From positions 82,383,599-82,447,598 of the forward strand of contig CM047806.1 of NCBI GenBank assembly GCA_026214975.1: a stretch of DNA of 64,000 nt, written 5' to 3'. This document shows, one piece after another, positions 33,453 through 44,952 of this stretch. The notes under the pieces are model-generated. The model was not told the DNA's origin. It did not search any database and saw only the letters and a program-made list of their open reading frames with translations. A program made the position numbers and the translations under genes. This DNA is from Gentiana macrophylla (taxonomy: Eukaryota > Streptophyta > Magnoliopsida > Gentianales > Gentianaceae). The stretch's first letter is position 1; the number at the start of each line of letters is the position of its first letter.

Positions 33453-36359
33453 ATGCTCACTATTTCTAGAACCCCACATGCACTTCCAACTCCACTCTTC
33501 CTCTGCTTCTCCTGCCACCATCAGTCTACTACACCTTCATTGTTTCACTTCAAATTTAGACCTAAAAGATACAATTTTTTGAGACCATGTTCTTCATTGA
33601 AGGAGACCAAGAAACGGCAACAGCAAACACTTTCAAAGGCTCCCAAAAGTGCCCCTCCTCCTCAAGGCCTCAGGAAGCTCTTGAATAACTTGGGCCCAAA
33701 AGAAGATACTGATAAGGTCGATGATGGCGGTGAGGTAGAGGGCGGTGGTGGTGGTGGTGATTCTGCCCTTAAAGGTACCATCTTGGCTGGTCTTTTGCTG
33801 GTGGGTGTGGTTGGTGGGTTTGGAGCTGCTGGATACATTTACAGGGAGCAGGTTAATGTTTTCTTGAACCAGCTTACAGAATTCATTGAAGGTGAAATTC
33901 TAAAGGTGTTCATTTTCTTTCTTTCTCTCTCTTGTGGTCTAGCATGTGTGCTAGTTGTATGTTTCTATTCAGCTAATCCAGTTAATACTTTGATTAGGGG
34001 CCAAGGAATTTTATCATAAGGAGAAAGTTGGGGTTTTTAGTTTATAGTTCTGAGGTCACATAGATGTTTATTTCTAGATTGTTTGAACTCAGTGTAACAA
34101 CTTGGTACTTGTTTTGTCTTTGTGTTTTGGCTGATTTTAGATTGAAGATTTAGTAGATAGAATCTAGCTTCAGTAGAATAGTTGCTGAAAATTTGAAGCA
34201 TTTAAGAGCTGTGGCAATTTTTTTACTACAAAAAAATATAATCACCAGTGTTTGATTGGTGCTTTGAAATTGGTTAGTTTATGGTAGAAGTTGTCTGGTT
34301 CGATATGCTAGAACTCAATCATGGATTGAAAGACTTTTTCGTTTGGTTCTCTGTGTTATAATAGGAATTCTTGATTTTTCGCAGGTTATGGGACAGGTGG
34401 ATATGCTCTGTTCATATTGGTTTATGCTGCCTTAGAAGTAAGCATGATATTCATCCTGAACACATTAGTCTATAGAAAAGAAAATACTTTTCCTCTTTTA
34501 TCTTGTTGGCTTAAAAATTCATTTATCATTGCCTATATGCAGGAATTTCCTTTGATTTGTTATATGAGTTCATTTAATCCCAGTTAAGTTACTTCAATTT
34601 GTTGTATGAAGTTTGTATCTCAATAAAGAAGATTGTTTTCCTCAATAATGAATTTCTCCTGACATGGACAAGAATGGGCTTTCCCTCAAAGTTTTCAATA
34701 TTTAACTAGATAATGTTTGGTAGTGTAATTGGAAAGTTCCTACATTTGTAGTGCTTTGTAGAATCTTGAAAAAATAAATCCCAGAAACCACAATCGAGAC
34801 CAACACTTCTTGGGTCTAGTGGTAAGGAACTCATACCCCATTTCACACGGTCTCGAGTTTGAACATTGTGAATAAAAACAAAAACAGTGCTTAGAGATTC
34901 TAACCCCTCAAAATGAGTTGCTCAGGAATCGAACTCGAATGCCTGTCAATAAAAATTAAACCACAATGGAGGCAGTGTTTTTCCTTCCAAAAATGAAATA
35001 GCTAAGCTTACTGACAAAAGTTCGCTTCCAAGTATTAAGGTTTATACCATTCCTTAAGTTTTTATGTTGATTGTAACGTATCATATCATGGCAGATTCTT
35101 GCAATTCCAGCCATCCCATTGACTATGTCCGCTGGGCTTTTGTTTGGCAATATCACCGGAACAATCATCGTCTCGATTAGTGGAACGGTTAGTTGACATT
35201 CATTATGTTTGGAGAAGAAAGGTTTTTTTTTGTTTGTGTGGCAGGTTGAGCTATCTGTTCTGACCTTGTTTTAGATGGCTGCAAGCATTGCTTTTCTGAT
35301 AGCTAGATATTTTGCTCGTGAGCGGGTTCTTAAGCTTGTTGAAGGAAATAAGAAGTTTCTTGCAATTGACAAAGCGATTGGAGAAAATGGTTTCGGAGTC
35401 GTCACTCTTCTTCGTTTAAGCCCTTTGCTACCATTTTCGTTGGGAAATTACCTCTATGGGCTTACATCCGTTAAGTTTGTCCCTTATGTATTGGGAAGGT
35501 TGGTATCTTAAGCATTTTCACTTCCCTTAATCGTATGTATGTCAGAGCACTTGCATTAGTAACTTTTAACATATTCTATGTTTTAAAGACTCAAACATCA
35601 CTTTTCTTTATCTTAAATAATCTCTATTTGGAGTGAAATACATTAGAATCTCTAGGGCACTTAATTTTTGAATACAGACTTTGCATTTTGTGTGTTTTTG
35701 TAGTTGGTTGGGAATGCTTCCAGGAACTTGGGCTTATGTTAGTGCCGGTGCATTCGGCCGAGCAATAATTGTGAGTTTTTACCTCTACTTTGTTTTACTG
35801 TGCTTGGACTGGACTATCTTTAGCACGTACTGGTCCGTTTTCTAATAATAGAATCTGTTTTTTCGATCACCTGAATTTTTTATTGTGGTTTTCAGCAAGA
35901 AGAATCTGATGTTGGCCTCCCGGGAGGAAATGGTCAGCTACTAACACTTGGTCTAGGCCTGCTTGCAACTGCATTAGCCGCTGCCTATGTTACCCGGTTA
36001 GCAAAGGTGAGTTTTCACTTACAACCCAAGTTATTGTGTGTTGAGGGAATTTGAGATGAAGTGATGGGTGAAACGATCAGAACAACACAGTTTAAATACA
36101 GAATAAAACTGTGTGGTCTGTATGGTAACTTCCCCACAGAAGGCTGCTGCTTTGAGCTTGTCTTTTTACGTCTTTGTTTTCCGGGAGATCTGAGCCTCAG
36201 ATAGTTAGAGTTTCTAAATTGCATCAAGAACGTTAGATGGATCTTATTTGTACAAAAAGACGTACATGTCGTGAATTTCTGATTGCTTTCGAGTTGAGAA
36301 ACACGTATGTATAACTGATGATGATTGCTTTGCAGGATGCTGTAAAGGATATCGAGTAG
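33453..36359 (+). CDS. Plastid TVP38/TMEM64 family membrane protein (VTT domain)
   Basis: The protein belongs to the VTT/DedA-like group once called SNARE-associated Golgi proteins, members of which act as lipid scramblases or transporters; the plastid members resemble cyanobacterial ones and their substrate is unsettled. Exons: 33453-33891, 34385-34437, 35095-35187, 35275-35498, 35704-35770, 35896-36006, 36336-36359; all GT-AG, in phase, 336 residues. Residues 1 to about 55 are Ser/Thr/Arg-rich with few acidic residues, fitting a chloroplast transit peptide. A Gly/Asp linker follows, then a hydrophobic span at about 108-128. The VTT core reads AIPAIPLTMSAGLLFG, RLSPLLPFSLGNYLYGLTSV and GMLPGTWAYVSAGAFGRAI, then a last hydrophobic segment LLTLGLGLLATALAAAYV. 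The start is the second Met of the first frame, where the basic leader begins. It is intact; the closest Arabidopsis match I recall is the At1g22850 type. Confidence 0.92.
34800..34960 (+). mobile_element. Possible tRNA-derived SINE remnant in intron 2
   Basis: GGTCTAGTGGTAAGGAAC (about 34813) resembles a pol III A box and GGTCTCGAGTTTGAAC (about 34849) a B box, at about 35-bp spacing as in tRNA-derived SINEs. The right part (about 34900-34960) shows GAATCGAACTCGAATGCC, which could be a B box in the opposite sense. There is no clear tail or target duplication. Confidence 0.35.
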
Positions 36360-36816
36360 AGGCGAACTCGCCGATGAAAAGAAGCTTTGGCACCCATTTT
36401 TACTTATTTGTGAATGAGTAAATATATTACTTGTGAAGTTAAGGAATTTTTCCAGGCGCATTGCTATATGTAAAGTTAAACGTAATTTATAGGAACAGTT
36501 AAATAAGTTTTTTTTCCCCGGGTCGACTAAAGTGTCCACTTTCTGTTTAAGGAATAGTTGCTGTAATTCATTGTATGAATGTATGTATTTACCACTTCTA
36601 AGATCATCACCTTAAAATACATCTACAACCAGTACAGCTCCAAATTTCGCGCTCACCTTAATAACACATATTACTAGTATTTTATTAAACTGAACTACAG
36701 AAAATAAACCGTGGCTCTGGCGAAATCCCCCCTCGCTTTTGCCGGAACCCTAGAACCACCATCTGTTGGGCGATTCTGCCAAAAACCCGTCACTCTCTAT
36801 CTCCCATTAATCCAAA
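36360..36816 (+). other. TVP38-like gene 3' UTR and spacer
   Basis: The stop is at 36357-36359. The next 200 bp are AT-rich and transcribed-looking, but I could not assign one poly(A) signal. From about 36690 the sequence changes to a GC-richer stretch that leads into the LINE-like fragment. Confidence 0.35.
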
Positions 36817-37257
36817 ATGCAGGACAAAACTCTACCTGAGTTTGTGGAGGAGCACCACAAATTGCAGCGGAGCATCAATCCATTTAAAATAAGAGCGGTG
36901 GAAGAGGCACGGGTGCCTGGTGGTGCCGACTCTGTTTAGATTCGCTGCAGTGGTGTCGATCTTCTACGACTCATTGTGCCATTTGATGAGCTTTACACCG
37001 GAGAAGATGAATCTGAGGAGGACATGGTGGAGTTACCGAGCATGACATCTGACAATTGGCGGAAGCTTCACCGATTTCTTTATCAGGTGTTAAGGAATTG
37101 GTAATCCCGCTGGAAGATCTGAAACGCCTCTGGAAGCCATGGCCGCGACACATTGAAATTACACATCTCGAAGATAGTTTTTTTTACATAGTTTGGTTTA
37201 TGACTAAAAAAGACTATGAGTATGTTTTGGAGCATGGACCATGGTTGATATAGAACC
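36817..37257 (+). pseudogene. DUF4283-type fragment, LINE ORF1-like
   Basis: A frame from ATG at 36817 (MQDKTLPEFVEEHHKLQRSI) is soon broken. A second frame, 37056-37253, reads LWKPWPRHIEITHLEDSFFY then DYEYVLEHGPWLI, the hallmark of plant DUF4283 proteins, found in ORF1 of LINEs and related zinc-knuckle proteins. It stops at TAG where Gln is usual. No zinc knuckle or reverse transcriptase follows because an LTR begins near 37.26 kb. It is a remnant only. Confidence 0.6.
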
Positions 37258-37259
37258 AC

Positions 37260-38108
37260 AACTGTTAAGTCACAGATGTGTGAACTTGTACTCCAAGAAA
37301 GATAAACAGGAACAATTCAAAGAGTAAATATGGTGGAAATTGATAAAAACACAGAAACAAAGAGAACACAGAGATTTATCGTGGTTTTCGGCGTTGTGCC
37401 GACTACTCCGCGAACACAGAGAAACTGTATCTCAAGCTTCCTTAGGGCGGCTGTAATGACCCTCCTTTTCACCCATTTATTGGTTCACATCTAAAATGTA
37501 GACAGGGATAAAAATGGATTAGTAAATAGTGGCTCTGTTCTCAAGTACATTTTCTTCATGCCCAACAGTGGTACAATCTAAAAGTAGAGGCATAAACTGA
37601 TTTGTTTGAAATACTCGTATTTATTATAAGCCATTACAACTTACTTTTTACAAAAGCCCTCAAACTCATTCTTGTTATATAAATGTGTGGGCCAACATAT
37701 ATTTATCACTTCTCCCCATAATATTTGGATTGAATTATTTTGCTGAGCCACTACAGCTGCCCTTAGGGATGATTTATATAGAGAGGCGTTATGCCCTAAG
37801 CCGTCGTGGGCCTTTGTCCTTGTTGGGCTTGGATTTCGTGTTCCCTAAGGAATAGATAATTATGATTTAATCTCCTTAATTGTTGGAGATAATTATGGAC
37901 ATATTTGAATGTCAGAATCAGAGTCTTTATGATTTCGGATTCCTTCCCTGTTTATCTGTTTATCATGCGCGTGGGAAATACGATTGAGGATTGACTCTGG
38001 CCGACTTAGATGGCCTGAGCTGAACTGGCTGAACCCTTCCGTGTGTTGGCCGAACTACGGAGGTCGAGGAGGATAGCCGAGCTGGGATTAACTCGGATTC
38101 TCCTACAG
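37260..38108. mobile_element. Left part of a family X LTR, cut by an inversion
   Basis: From about 37760 the sequence (CCCTTAGGGATGATTTATAT, then the GGGCC-rich and CCGA-rich part) parallels the solo X LTR at about 32110-32430. It stops abruptly at TCTCCTACAG (about 38107), and the missing right end of the LTR is found inverted at about 39261-39345. The left edge near 37.26 kb is uncertain. A small unit, 37452-37755, interrupts it. Confidence 0.55.
37452..37755. mobile_element. Small LTR-like insertion, 304 bp
   Basis: It begins TGTAATGACCC and ends GAGCCACTACA. The flanks GCGGC (37447-37451) and GCTGC (37756-37760) match in four of five bases. Without it, the X LTR reads on through CTTAGGGCGGC into CTTAGGGATG. 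A solo LTR is likely; the family is unknown. Confidence 0.45.
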
Positions 38109-38689
38109 GTTCTCACGTGAGTTTAGATGCGGAGGAGAAAACAACACTTGTTCGTGAGCTTTATACAAAAGCAAGGCTGGAAGTTGAAAAAGCAACGGAG
38201 CGTTATCTCAAGCAAGCCAACAAGGGGCGTAAAGAGGTGATTTTCAAGCCGGGAGATTGGGTTTGGTTATATTTGCCCAAGGAGCGTTTTCCATTCAAAC
38301 GCAAGAGCAAGCTAGATTACCGAGGTGATGGACCATTTCAAGTACTTCGTCGTGTGAATGAAAATGCCTACTTGATCGACTTGCCTCCAGATTGGAACAT
38401 ATCTCCTACTATCAACGTTAAAGATTTGTCTCCTTTTGACGATCCACACTTTGATCTGAGGTCAGATCCTTCCGAACCGGGAGGGAATGATACACATCAG
38501 GATGAGCAGCCACGTATTCACAAGGTTCAAGATCCTATTGTCATCAGAGATGGACCTATTACAAGATTTCAATTGAAGAAGGCTCGGGAAGCTTGTGCAA
38601 CATTGGTTCAAGTCGTGAATGAAGAGAGCAAAAGCTTAAAAGCTGATGCTCCATCTATTTTCAGCTTATTAAGTGTTGATTGGGCTTGA
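38109..38689 (+). pseudogene. Ty3/gypsy A pol C-terminus, on an inverted segment
   Basis: The plus-strand frame reads VSLDAEEKTTLVRELYTKAR and FKPGDWVWLYLPKERFPFKR, the usual integrase C-terminal part of plant gypsy elements, then LLxVNENAYLIDLPPD-like sequence and a tail GPITRFQLKKAREACATLVQ that ends at TGA 38687-38689. It is the direct continuation of the integrase that breaks off on the minus strand near 39345, so it was once joined to it and has been flipped. No tryptophan-rich chromodomain is visible. Confidence 0.85.
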
Positions 38690-38704
38690 AGAGCAAGAAG
38701 CCCA

Positions 38705-39155
38705 TGTTTGGGGCGTTTTTATTTAGTAATTTATGGATATTTACTTAGTTAATTTCAGATTGGGCTTTTATTTATGTTAGGAGTAATAATCAGGCCCAAA
38801 TTACTCCAAGTTGGCGCCATTCAGCTAGCTTAGGTCGTATTTCCCTTCCTATTTATTGTGTTGATTCTTTGAGGCGAAAGTATGAGATTATTTTGGATAT
38901 TGAAAATACATTTGTTCCTTCAAGAACTTTTAGTGACTGGGTTCTTTTAGTTGTCCTGAGAAGGGATAATTGGGTGGTGTTCCTGGGACGGGATCATCGC
39001 AGTAAATATTCTGAGACGGAGTATTTACATATCATTTCCTTTATTTATTGTTGTTCTTACGTTTACAAAATAAAAGTCATAAAAAGCCCTAGTTCACATT
39101 CGTTTCCTATTCGAAAATCAGAGCTTTAATCTAGATCCTAATCCAATTGATATCA
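38705..39155 (+). repeat. Ty3/gypsy A 3' LTR (flipped)
   Basis: It is 451 bp, begins TGTTTGGGGCG after a purine-rich AGAGCAAGAAGCCCA tract, and ends TTGATATCA. It is the inverse match of 44249-44698, with more than 90% identity by eye. Confidence 0.9.
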
Positions 39156-39345
39156 AATAGGCTACATATAAACTCTGCAAGTCTAGAGAACCGTGGCCGA
39201 ACTACAACCTTAAACAGATCCGAGCTGACCTCAAGAGCTCAGTTGGATCTGGGGGGCTTATGACGAGGGTCGGATCAGCACCTCGCCACAAGTCACCTCC
39301 ACATCAGCACACTAACAAATCTAGATAGAAAAATCCAACATCTTA
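39156..39345 (-). mobile_element. Inverted end of family X: polypurine tract and LTR end
   Basis: On the plus strand, GGATCTGGGGGGCTTA is followed by TGACGAGGGTCGG, that is, a polypurine tract next to an LTR start. The next 85 bp are the inverse of the X LTR end seen at 32480-32566. It lies in the flipped 38109-39345 segment, so its original orientation was the same as that of the X LTR at 37.3-38.1 kb. Confidence 0.55.
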
Positions 39346-42300
39346 AAGGCCAAGAGCCCTCGAAAGGAGCAGTAGGTAAAAAGCCATAAACAAGTTCAAA
39401 AGGTGCAGCCTTAGTAGCTGTGCGTAGCACGGTTATAAGTGAATTCCACGTAAGGTAAACATTCCTCCCACGACTTCAAATTCTTACCCACCACGGTTCT
39501 AAGTAACTGACCCAAAGTACGGTTGGTAACCTCAGTTTGACCATCTGTTTGGGGGTGAAAGGAAGTAGAATATAACAAGAATGTACCTAGTTTCCTCCAT
39601 AACACTCTCCAAAAATGGCTAATAAACTTAGTGTCACGATCACTAACAATGGATCTAGGCACACCATGCAAACGTACTATTTCCTTAAAGAATAAATCAG
39701 CAATAGCAGATGCATCATTCGTCTTATTACATGCAATGAAATGTGCCATCTTAGACATTCTATCAACAACCACAAAAATCGAATCCTTACCATTCCTAGT
39801 ATGTGGTAAACCTAAGACAAAGTCCATGGATAAATCTGTCCAAGGTGAAGTAGGAATAGGAAGTGGCGTGTATAACCCATGCGGTTGTGACCTAGCCTTA
39901 GCATGCTTGCAAACTAAACACGAAGAACAATATTTAATCACATCAGATTGCATCTTAGGCCAATAAAAATGTTGCTTAAGCATGTCTAAGGTCTTATCAA
40001 CCCCAAAGTGACCCATTAAACCTCCCCCATGAGCTTCCTTAACAAATAATTCACGCATAGAACAACGAGGCACACATAACCTATCACCTTTGTAAAGAAA
40101 GCCATCAATAATTGCAAATTCAGGGAGAGCACGATAAGGGCATGCATCAACTATTTTCCCAAAATCAACGTCATTTTCATACATATGCTTAATAGATTCA
40201 AATCCTAACAGCTTGGTTTGCATAGAAGTGATAAAAACATAACGCCTAGATAATGCATCAACAATAACATTATCTTTACCCTTCTTATACTTAATCACAT
40301 AAGGAAATGATTCTATGAACTCAACCCATCTAATATGACGTTTATTAAGTTTATCTTGCCCTTTAAAGTACTTGATAGACTCGTGATCAGTGTGGATGGT
40401 GAACTCCTAGGCCTTAAATAATCTTTGCCATGTCTCAGTAAACAACGAATCAAGGCATATAACTCTTTATCATACGTGGAATAATTAAGTGCAGCCCCTT
40501 TTAGTTTCTCACTAAAGTATGCAACAGGCCTACTTTCTTGTATTAAAACACCATCAATCCCCACACCCGATGCATCACATTCAAGTTGAAACATCTTATG
40601 AAAATCAGGTAATGCAAGTATAGGTGCAAAAATAAGCATAGACTTAAGAGTTTCAAAAGCTTCCCTGTGACGTTGTTCTCACACAAAAGGTGCGTTCTTC
40701 TTCACGAGTTCATTCAAGGGTGCTGCTATGGAGCTGAAACCCTTTACAAAACGTCTATAGAAGCTTGCAAGCCCATGGAAACTCCGGACTTGTGCGGATG
40801 TTGTTGGTTCAGGCCACTCCTGAATTGCTTTGATCTTTTCTTGGTCCACTTCCACACCTTTAGCACTAACAACAAAACCAAGAAAGACAACACTCTCCAT
40901 GCAAAAACTACACTTTTTAAGATTAGCATATAAATGATTATCCTTAAGTGTTTGCAAAACAACCCACAAGTGTTCATCATGCTCGGTAAAAGTTGTGCTA
41001 TAAATAAGTATATCATCAAAATACACAACTACAAAGTGGTTTATAAACTCCCTAAGGACCTGATTCATGAGTCTCATAAATGTGGAAGGTGCATTAGTTA
41101 AACCAAAAGGCATTACAAGCCACTCATATAGGCCAAAAGTTGTTTTAAAAGCCGTTTTCCACTCATCACCTTCCCTAATACGTACTTGGTAGTAATCACT
41201 CTTCAAATCAATCTTAGTAAATAAACTACCACCATGTAAATTATCAAGCATATCATCTAATCAAGGAATTGGGTAGCGATACTTTACTGTTATTTGATTG
41301 ATAGCCCGACAATCTGTGCACATACGCCATTCTCCCGTCTTCTTGGGGACCACAATGACTGGAACTGCGCAAGGGCTCATGGACTCTCTAATCTTCCTTT
41401 TATCTAGCAGCTCCTCAACTTGATTTTGTATCTCCATGATCACTTTTGGATTAGCTCTATAGGCTGGTCGGTTTGGAAGCACTGAACCGGGAACAAAGTC
41501 GATTTGGTGCTCAACTCCTCGAAGTGGTGGCAGCCCCTTGGGTTCCTCCTCCGGAAAGACATCCTTGAACTCCTGCAAAACAGAATAAATGGGACTTGGG
41601 AGGGTATCGGTTAGGTCGGATATGGAAAGTAAACAAGGGGTAGAGGAAACAGAATCTTTAAACACAAAAAGGTAAATAGGTTTGCCAGCCTTGACTGACT
41701 TTAATAGTAAGCCCACATTGACCTTATTAGTGTGTGCATATTCGTTTTTACCTTGTTTAAGGACTTTCGAAGTAGATGCAGCCTTATCTACCTTAGTTAC
41801 AATACTCTCCTTACCCACGGTTTTGGCCTCTTTTTGGTTTGTGTGGTGCTGCAACCTAAAAGCCGTCATCTTAGCTTGTGCATCATGTGTTTCCTTAGGT
41901 GTCATTGGGTGTAAAACAATAGTCTTACCTTTATAAGGAAGTGCATAGCGATTTAAGTACCCATCATAAGAAACACGTCTATCAAATTGCCAAGGTCTAC
42001 CCAAAAGTAAGTGTGTGACGTGCATAGGAAGGACATCACAAAGGACTTCATCGTGAAACTTACCAATCTGAAAATTGATTAACGCTTGGGACTTAACGTG
42101 TGTCTCACCATCATTACTTAACCATTGCAACTGATAAGGTTTGGGGTGTGGTAAAGTAGGTATACGCAAGGTCTCAACAAGTAAGCTACTAACCACATTA
42201 GTGCAACTACCCGAATCAATGATTAAGTTACAAGTACGAACCCCAATACCCCACGTGGATTGAAAAATATTGTCCCGCTGTATGGTATCATCATTCTTAG

Positions 42301-43571
42301 TTTGGGCAGCTAAAACACGTTGTAAAACACCACATAGACCCGAACCATAACTAGTAGTACCACTAACATGCAACAAATCATCCTCATCACTATCATCATT
42401 AGTGTTATCTTCTTGTTCGGACTCAGATTCATACTCGTGTTGGGATAACTCAATACCAACAGCCCTTAAAACACGTTTATTAGGACAATCACGAGCATAA
42501 TGACCATGACCACTACACCTAAAACACTCCATATCACGAGCACGTGTAATAGTAGGTGTGCCATTGTCACGCATATCTTTAGATTTAGCGTCAGAATAAG
42601 GTGTACTCGATTTACGTGGTGTAGAATCATTATTTGAACGTGTAAAAGGTTTAGAAGCAACAGTAGAAGAGGAGGAAGTATTACCTCGTCCAAATGAAGT
42701 AGAGGAAGGTCTAGGATTACCGTATGAAGCTTTATACGCAGCACGTTCAGCCAATCTCTTTTGCACCATAATGGCACCTTGAAGAAGTTTGGACCTTGTG
42801 CGATAATTCTGCAACTCGACGTGGCATGCTATTTCTGGATGAAGGCCACATTGGAAATGCTGCATTGTAGCTTCATCATCCTCCTCAAAATTAGCTCGTA
42901 GCATGGTGATGCACAAATCTTCATCAAATTCTTCTACTGTGCGCCCCCCTTGACGTAGGGTTTGCAACTTACGTAGTTGATCTCGATAGTAATGGCTAGG
43001 AACCCATTCCCGCTTCATGATTTCCTTAAGAATGACCCATGATTGTATCTCACCATCACGTCTTCAAATGACGTTGAGCTTGTAGTTGGTCCCACCAATG
43101 CATAGCCATGTCGGTAAACTCCATCGTAGCAAGCTGTACATGTTTAGCATCACTAAAATTTGTACAAGAAAATATTTGAGAGACTTTCATCTCCCATGCT
43201 AAATACCTATCCGGATCAGGTTTACCATCAAAAGGTGGTATCTTGTACTTGATATGAGGTGAATCATCATGTGGAGGTGCTTGGACATCCCCGTCATTGT
43301 TGGGAATGATAACTCCACCTGCATTTAAATTAACAACAGGGTTAGGTGGGGGGGGGGGGACTGCCTCTTCTCTTCATTGGAGTTCTAATGCTTGAATAGC
43401 ATTCATAAGTTGTTCAAATTTGTGGTCGGTGTCAGCACGGTATTTATCAAACTCGTCAGCCATATCTTGCTTCGTGTTTTCTATGTATTGAGCAAGTCTG
43501 TCTTCGAGTGCTTTTCCGAGAAGCTTATCGGCCATAGTGTGAGACTTATGGTGATACAACTCACTGTTCAC
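39346..43571 (-). pseudogene. Ty3/gypsy A gag-pol, frame-broken
   Basis: Minus-strand pieces in order: 43571-43374 (gag start, MADKLLGKALEDRLAQYIEN), a shifted stretch to 43019, then 43018-41261, with the gag body, the zinc knuckle CFRCSGHGHYARDC (CX2CX4HX4C), the protease site LIIDSGSCTN and the start of RT (WRMCTDCRAINQITVKYRYP). 41251-40679 holds RT with [11 protein letters not shown]; 40639-40313 RNase H ([14 protein letters not shown]); 40298-39411 the end of RNase H and integrase, with the zinc cysteines [16 protein letters not shown] and [12 protein letters not shown], continuing with stops to 39345. Only a few shifts or stops (near 43.02, 41.26, 40.65 and 40.30 kb) break an otherwise full pol, so the copy is moderately old. 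Tail of pol and 3' LTR are on the inverted segment to the left. Confidence 0.92.
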
Positions 43572-44248
43572 TCGTGTCTACACTCAATATAGTATGATAA
43601 AAGGATTATAAGAACTTTAGTAAAAATGGTAATAAGCAGCTGTTCGACTCTTTTTTTTGTTTTTTTTTTTGAAAACAAGAACGAGCTGTGATGTGTGTGA
43701 AAGGAAAATCAAATTGCAGCAAGTGCTTCGTCAAGATTGATCAGAGTATTACTCTTTCGATCGAAAATCAAGAACCCGGTTTCCTTATGTTCTTGATAAT
43801 TCTTGATGTTCTTGATTCGGTTTTTGGGGTGTCGATCAAGAACGAGGAAGATACCTGGATTGATTAATTCCGTATTGAGAGAAAGCTTCATTTTTGCATC
43901 TGTTTTTATTTTTTTATAAGAGTCGGCCAAGAACTAGGGTTTCTTGATGCACAGCCCTTATTAGGTTTTCATAAAGAAAACGTAGCAGCTTGATTCAGAA
44001 AAAAAAATTTGCAGCAGAATTCTGAAAACTCAGCACCAACGATCCTGTGGTACTGATCGTTTGTAGGTTAATGAGATGCTGAGAAGAGATGACGCTGAAT
44101 TATGGTCTTCCGAACGCGGCTAGGGTTTCTTGGAGATCAAGAACTCCAAGAACTGTAATACGTGCAGCAGCAGAACGAAAGAATTGCAGCAGCTTTCTTC
44201 CTTTCAAAATAACGCAGAAACTTTAATCCCTTAATCTCTGATATCACT
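43572..44248 (-). other. Gypsy A leader and primer site
   Basis: Just inside the 5' LTR, the minus strand reads TGATATCAGAG at about 44247-44237, a two-base-off form of the initiator-Met tRNA site TGGTATCAGAGC. The 650-bp leader to gag is non-coding; a small minus frame (43930-43709) has no known domain. Confidence 0.7.
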
Positions 44249-44698
44249 TGATATCAATCGGATTAGGATCTAGATTAAAGCTCTGATTTTCGAATAGGAA
44301 ACGAATATGAACTAGGGCTTTTTATGACTTTTCTTTTGTAAACATAAGAACAACAATAAATAACGGAAAGGATATGTAAATACTCCGTCTCAGAATATTT
44401 ACTGCGATGATCCCGTCCCAAGAACACCACCCAATTATCCCGTCTCAGGACAACTGAAAGAACCCAATCACTGAAAGTTCTTGAATGGAACAAATGTATT
44501 TTCAATATCCAAAATAATCTGCCCTTTCAGTTCAGCAATCAACACAATAAATAGGAAGGGAAATACGACCTAAGCTAGCTGAATGGCGCCAACTTGGACT
44601 AATTTGGGCCTGATTATTACTCCTAACATAAATAAAATCCCAATCTGAAATTAACTAAGTAAATATCCATAAATTACTAAATAAAAACGCCTCAAACA
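44249..44698 (-). repeat. Ty3/gypsy A 5' LTR
   Basis: It is 450 bp, starts TGTTTGAGGCG and ends GATATCA on the minus strand. It is the inverse of 38705-39155. It is preceded on its own strand not by host DNA but by another copy of the pol tail. Confidence 0.9.
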
Positions 44699-44916
44699 TG
44701 AGCTTCTTGTTCTTCAAGCCCAATCAACACTTAATAAGCTGAAAATAGATGGAGCATCAACTTTTAAGCTTTTGCTCTCTTCATTCACGACTTGAACCAA
44801 TGTTGCATAAGCTTCCCGAGCCTTCTTCAATTGAAATCTTGTAATAGGTCCATCTCTCATGACAATAGGATCTTGAACCTTGTGAATACGTGGCTGCTCA
44901 TCCTGATGTGTATCAC
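44699..44916 (-). pseudogene. Extra gypsy A pol tail next to the 5' LTR
   Basis: The minus strand repeats the last 70 codons of gypsy A pol (DTHQDEQPRIHKVQD to the end and the purine tract), in the same sense as the element that follows. The order pol tail, LTR, gag-pol therefore implies that two elements once shared this LTR in tandem. Similarity ends at about 44916; the next 36 bp lead to the target duplication of the element at 44953. Confidence 0.8.
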
Positions 44917-44952
44917 TATTCTGCTAATCTGGCAGAGTTCCGTTGTAATTCT

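Noticed and set aside
38109..39155. Independent plus-strand gypsy insertion
   Set aside because: It lacks any 5' end or target duplication and continues exactly the broken minus-strand pol, so inversion explains it better.
39631..39966. Plus-strand frame opposite the gypsy A integrase
   Set aside because: Antisense shadow of a conserved domain.
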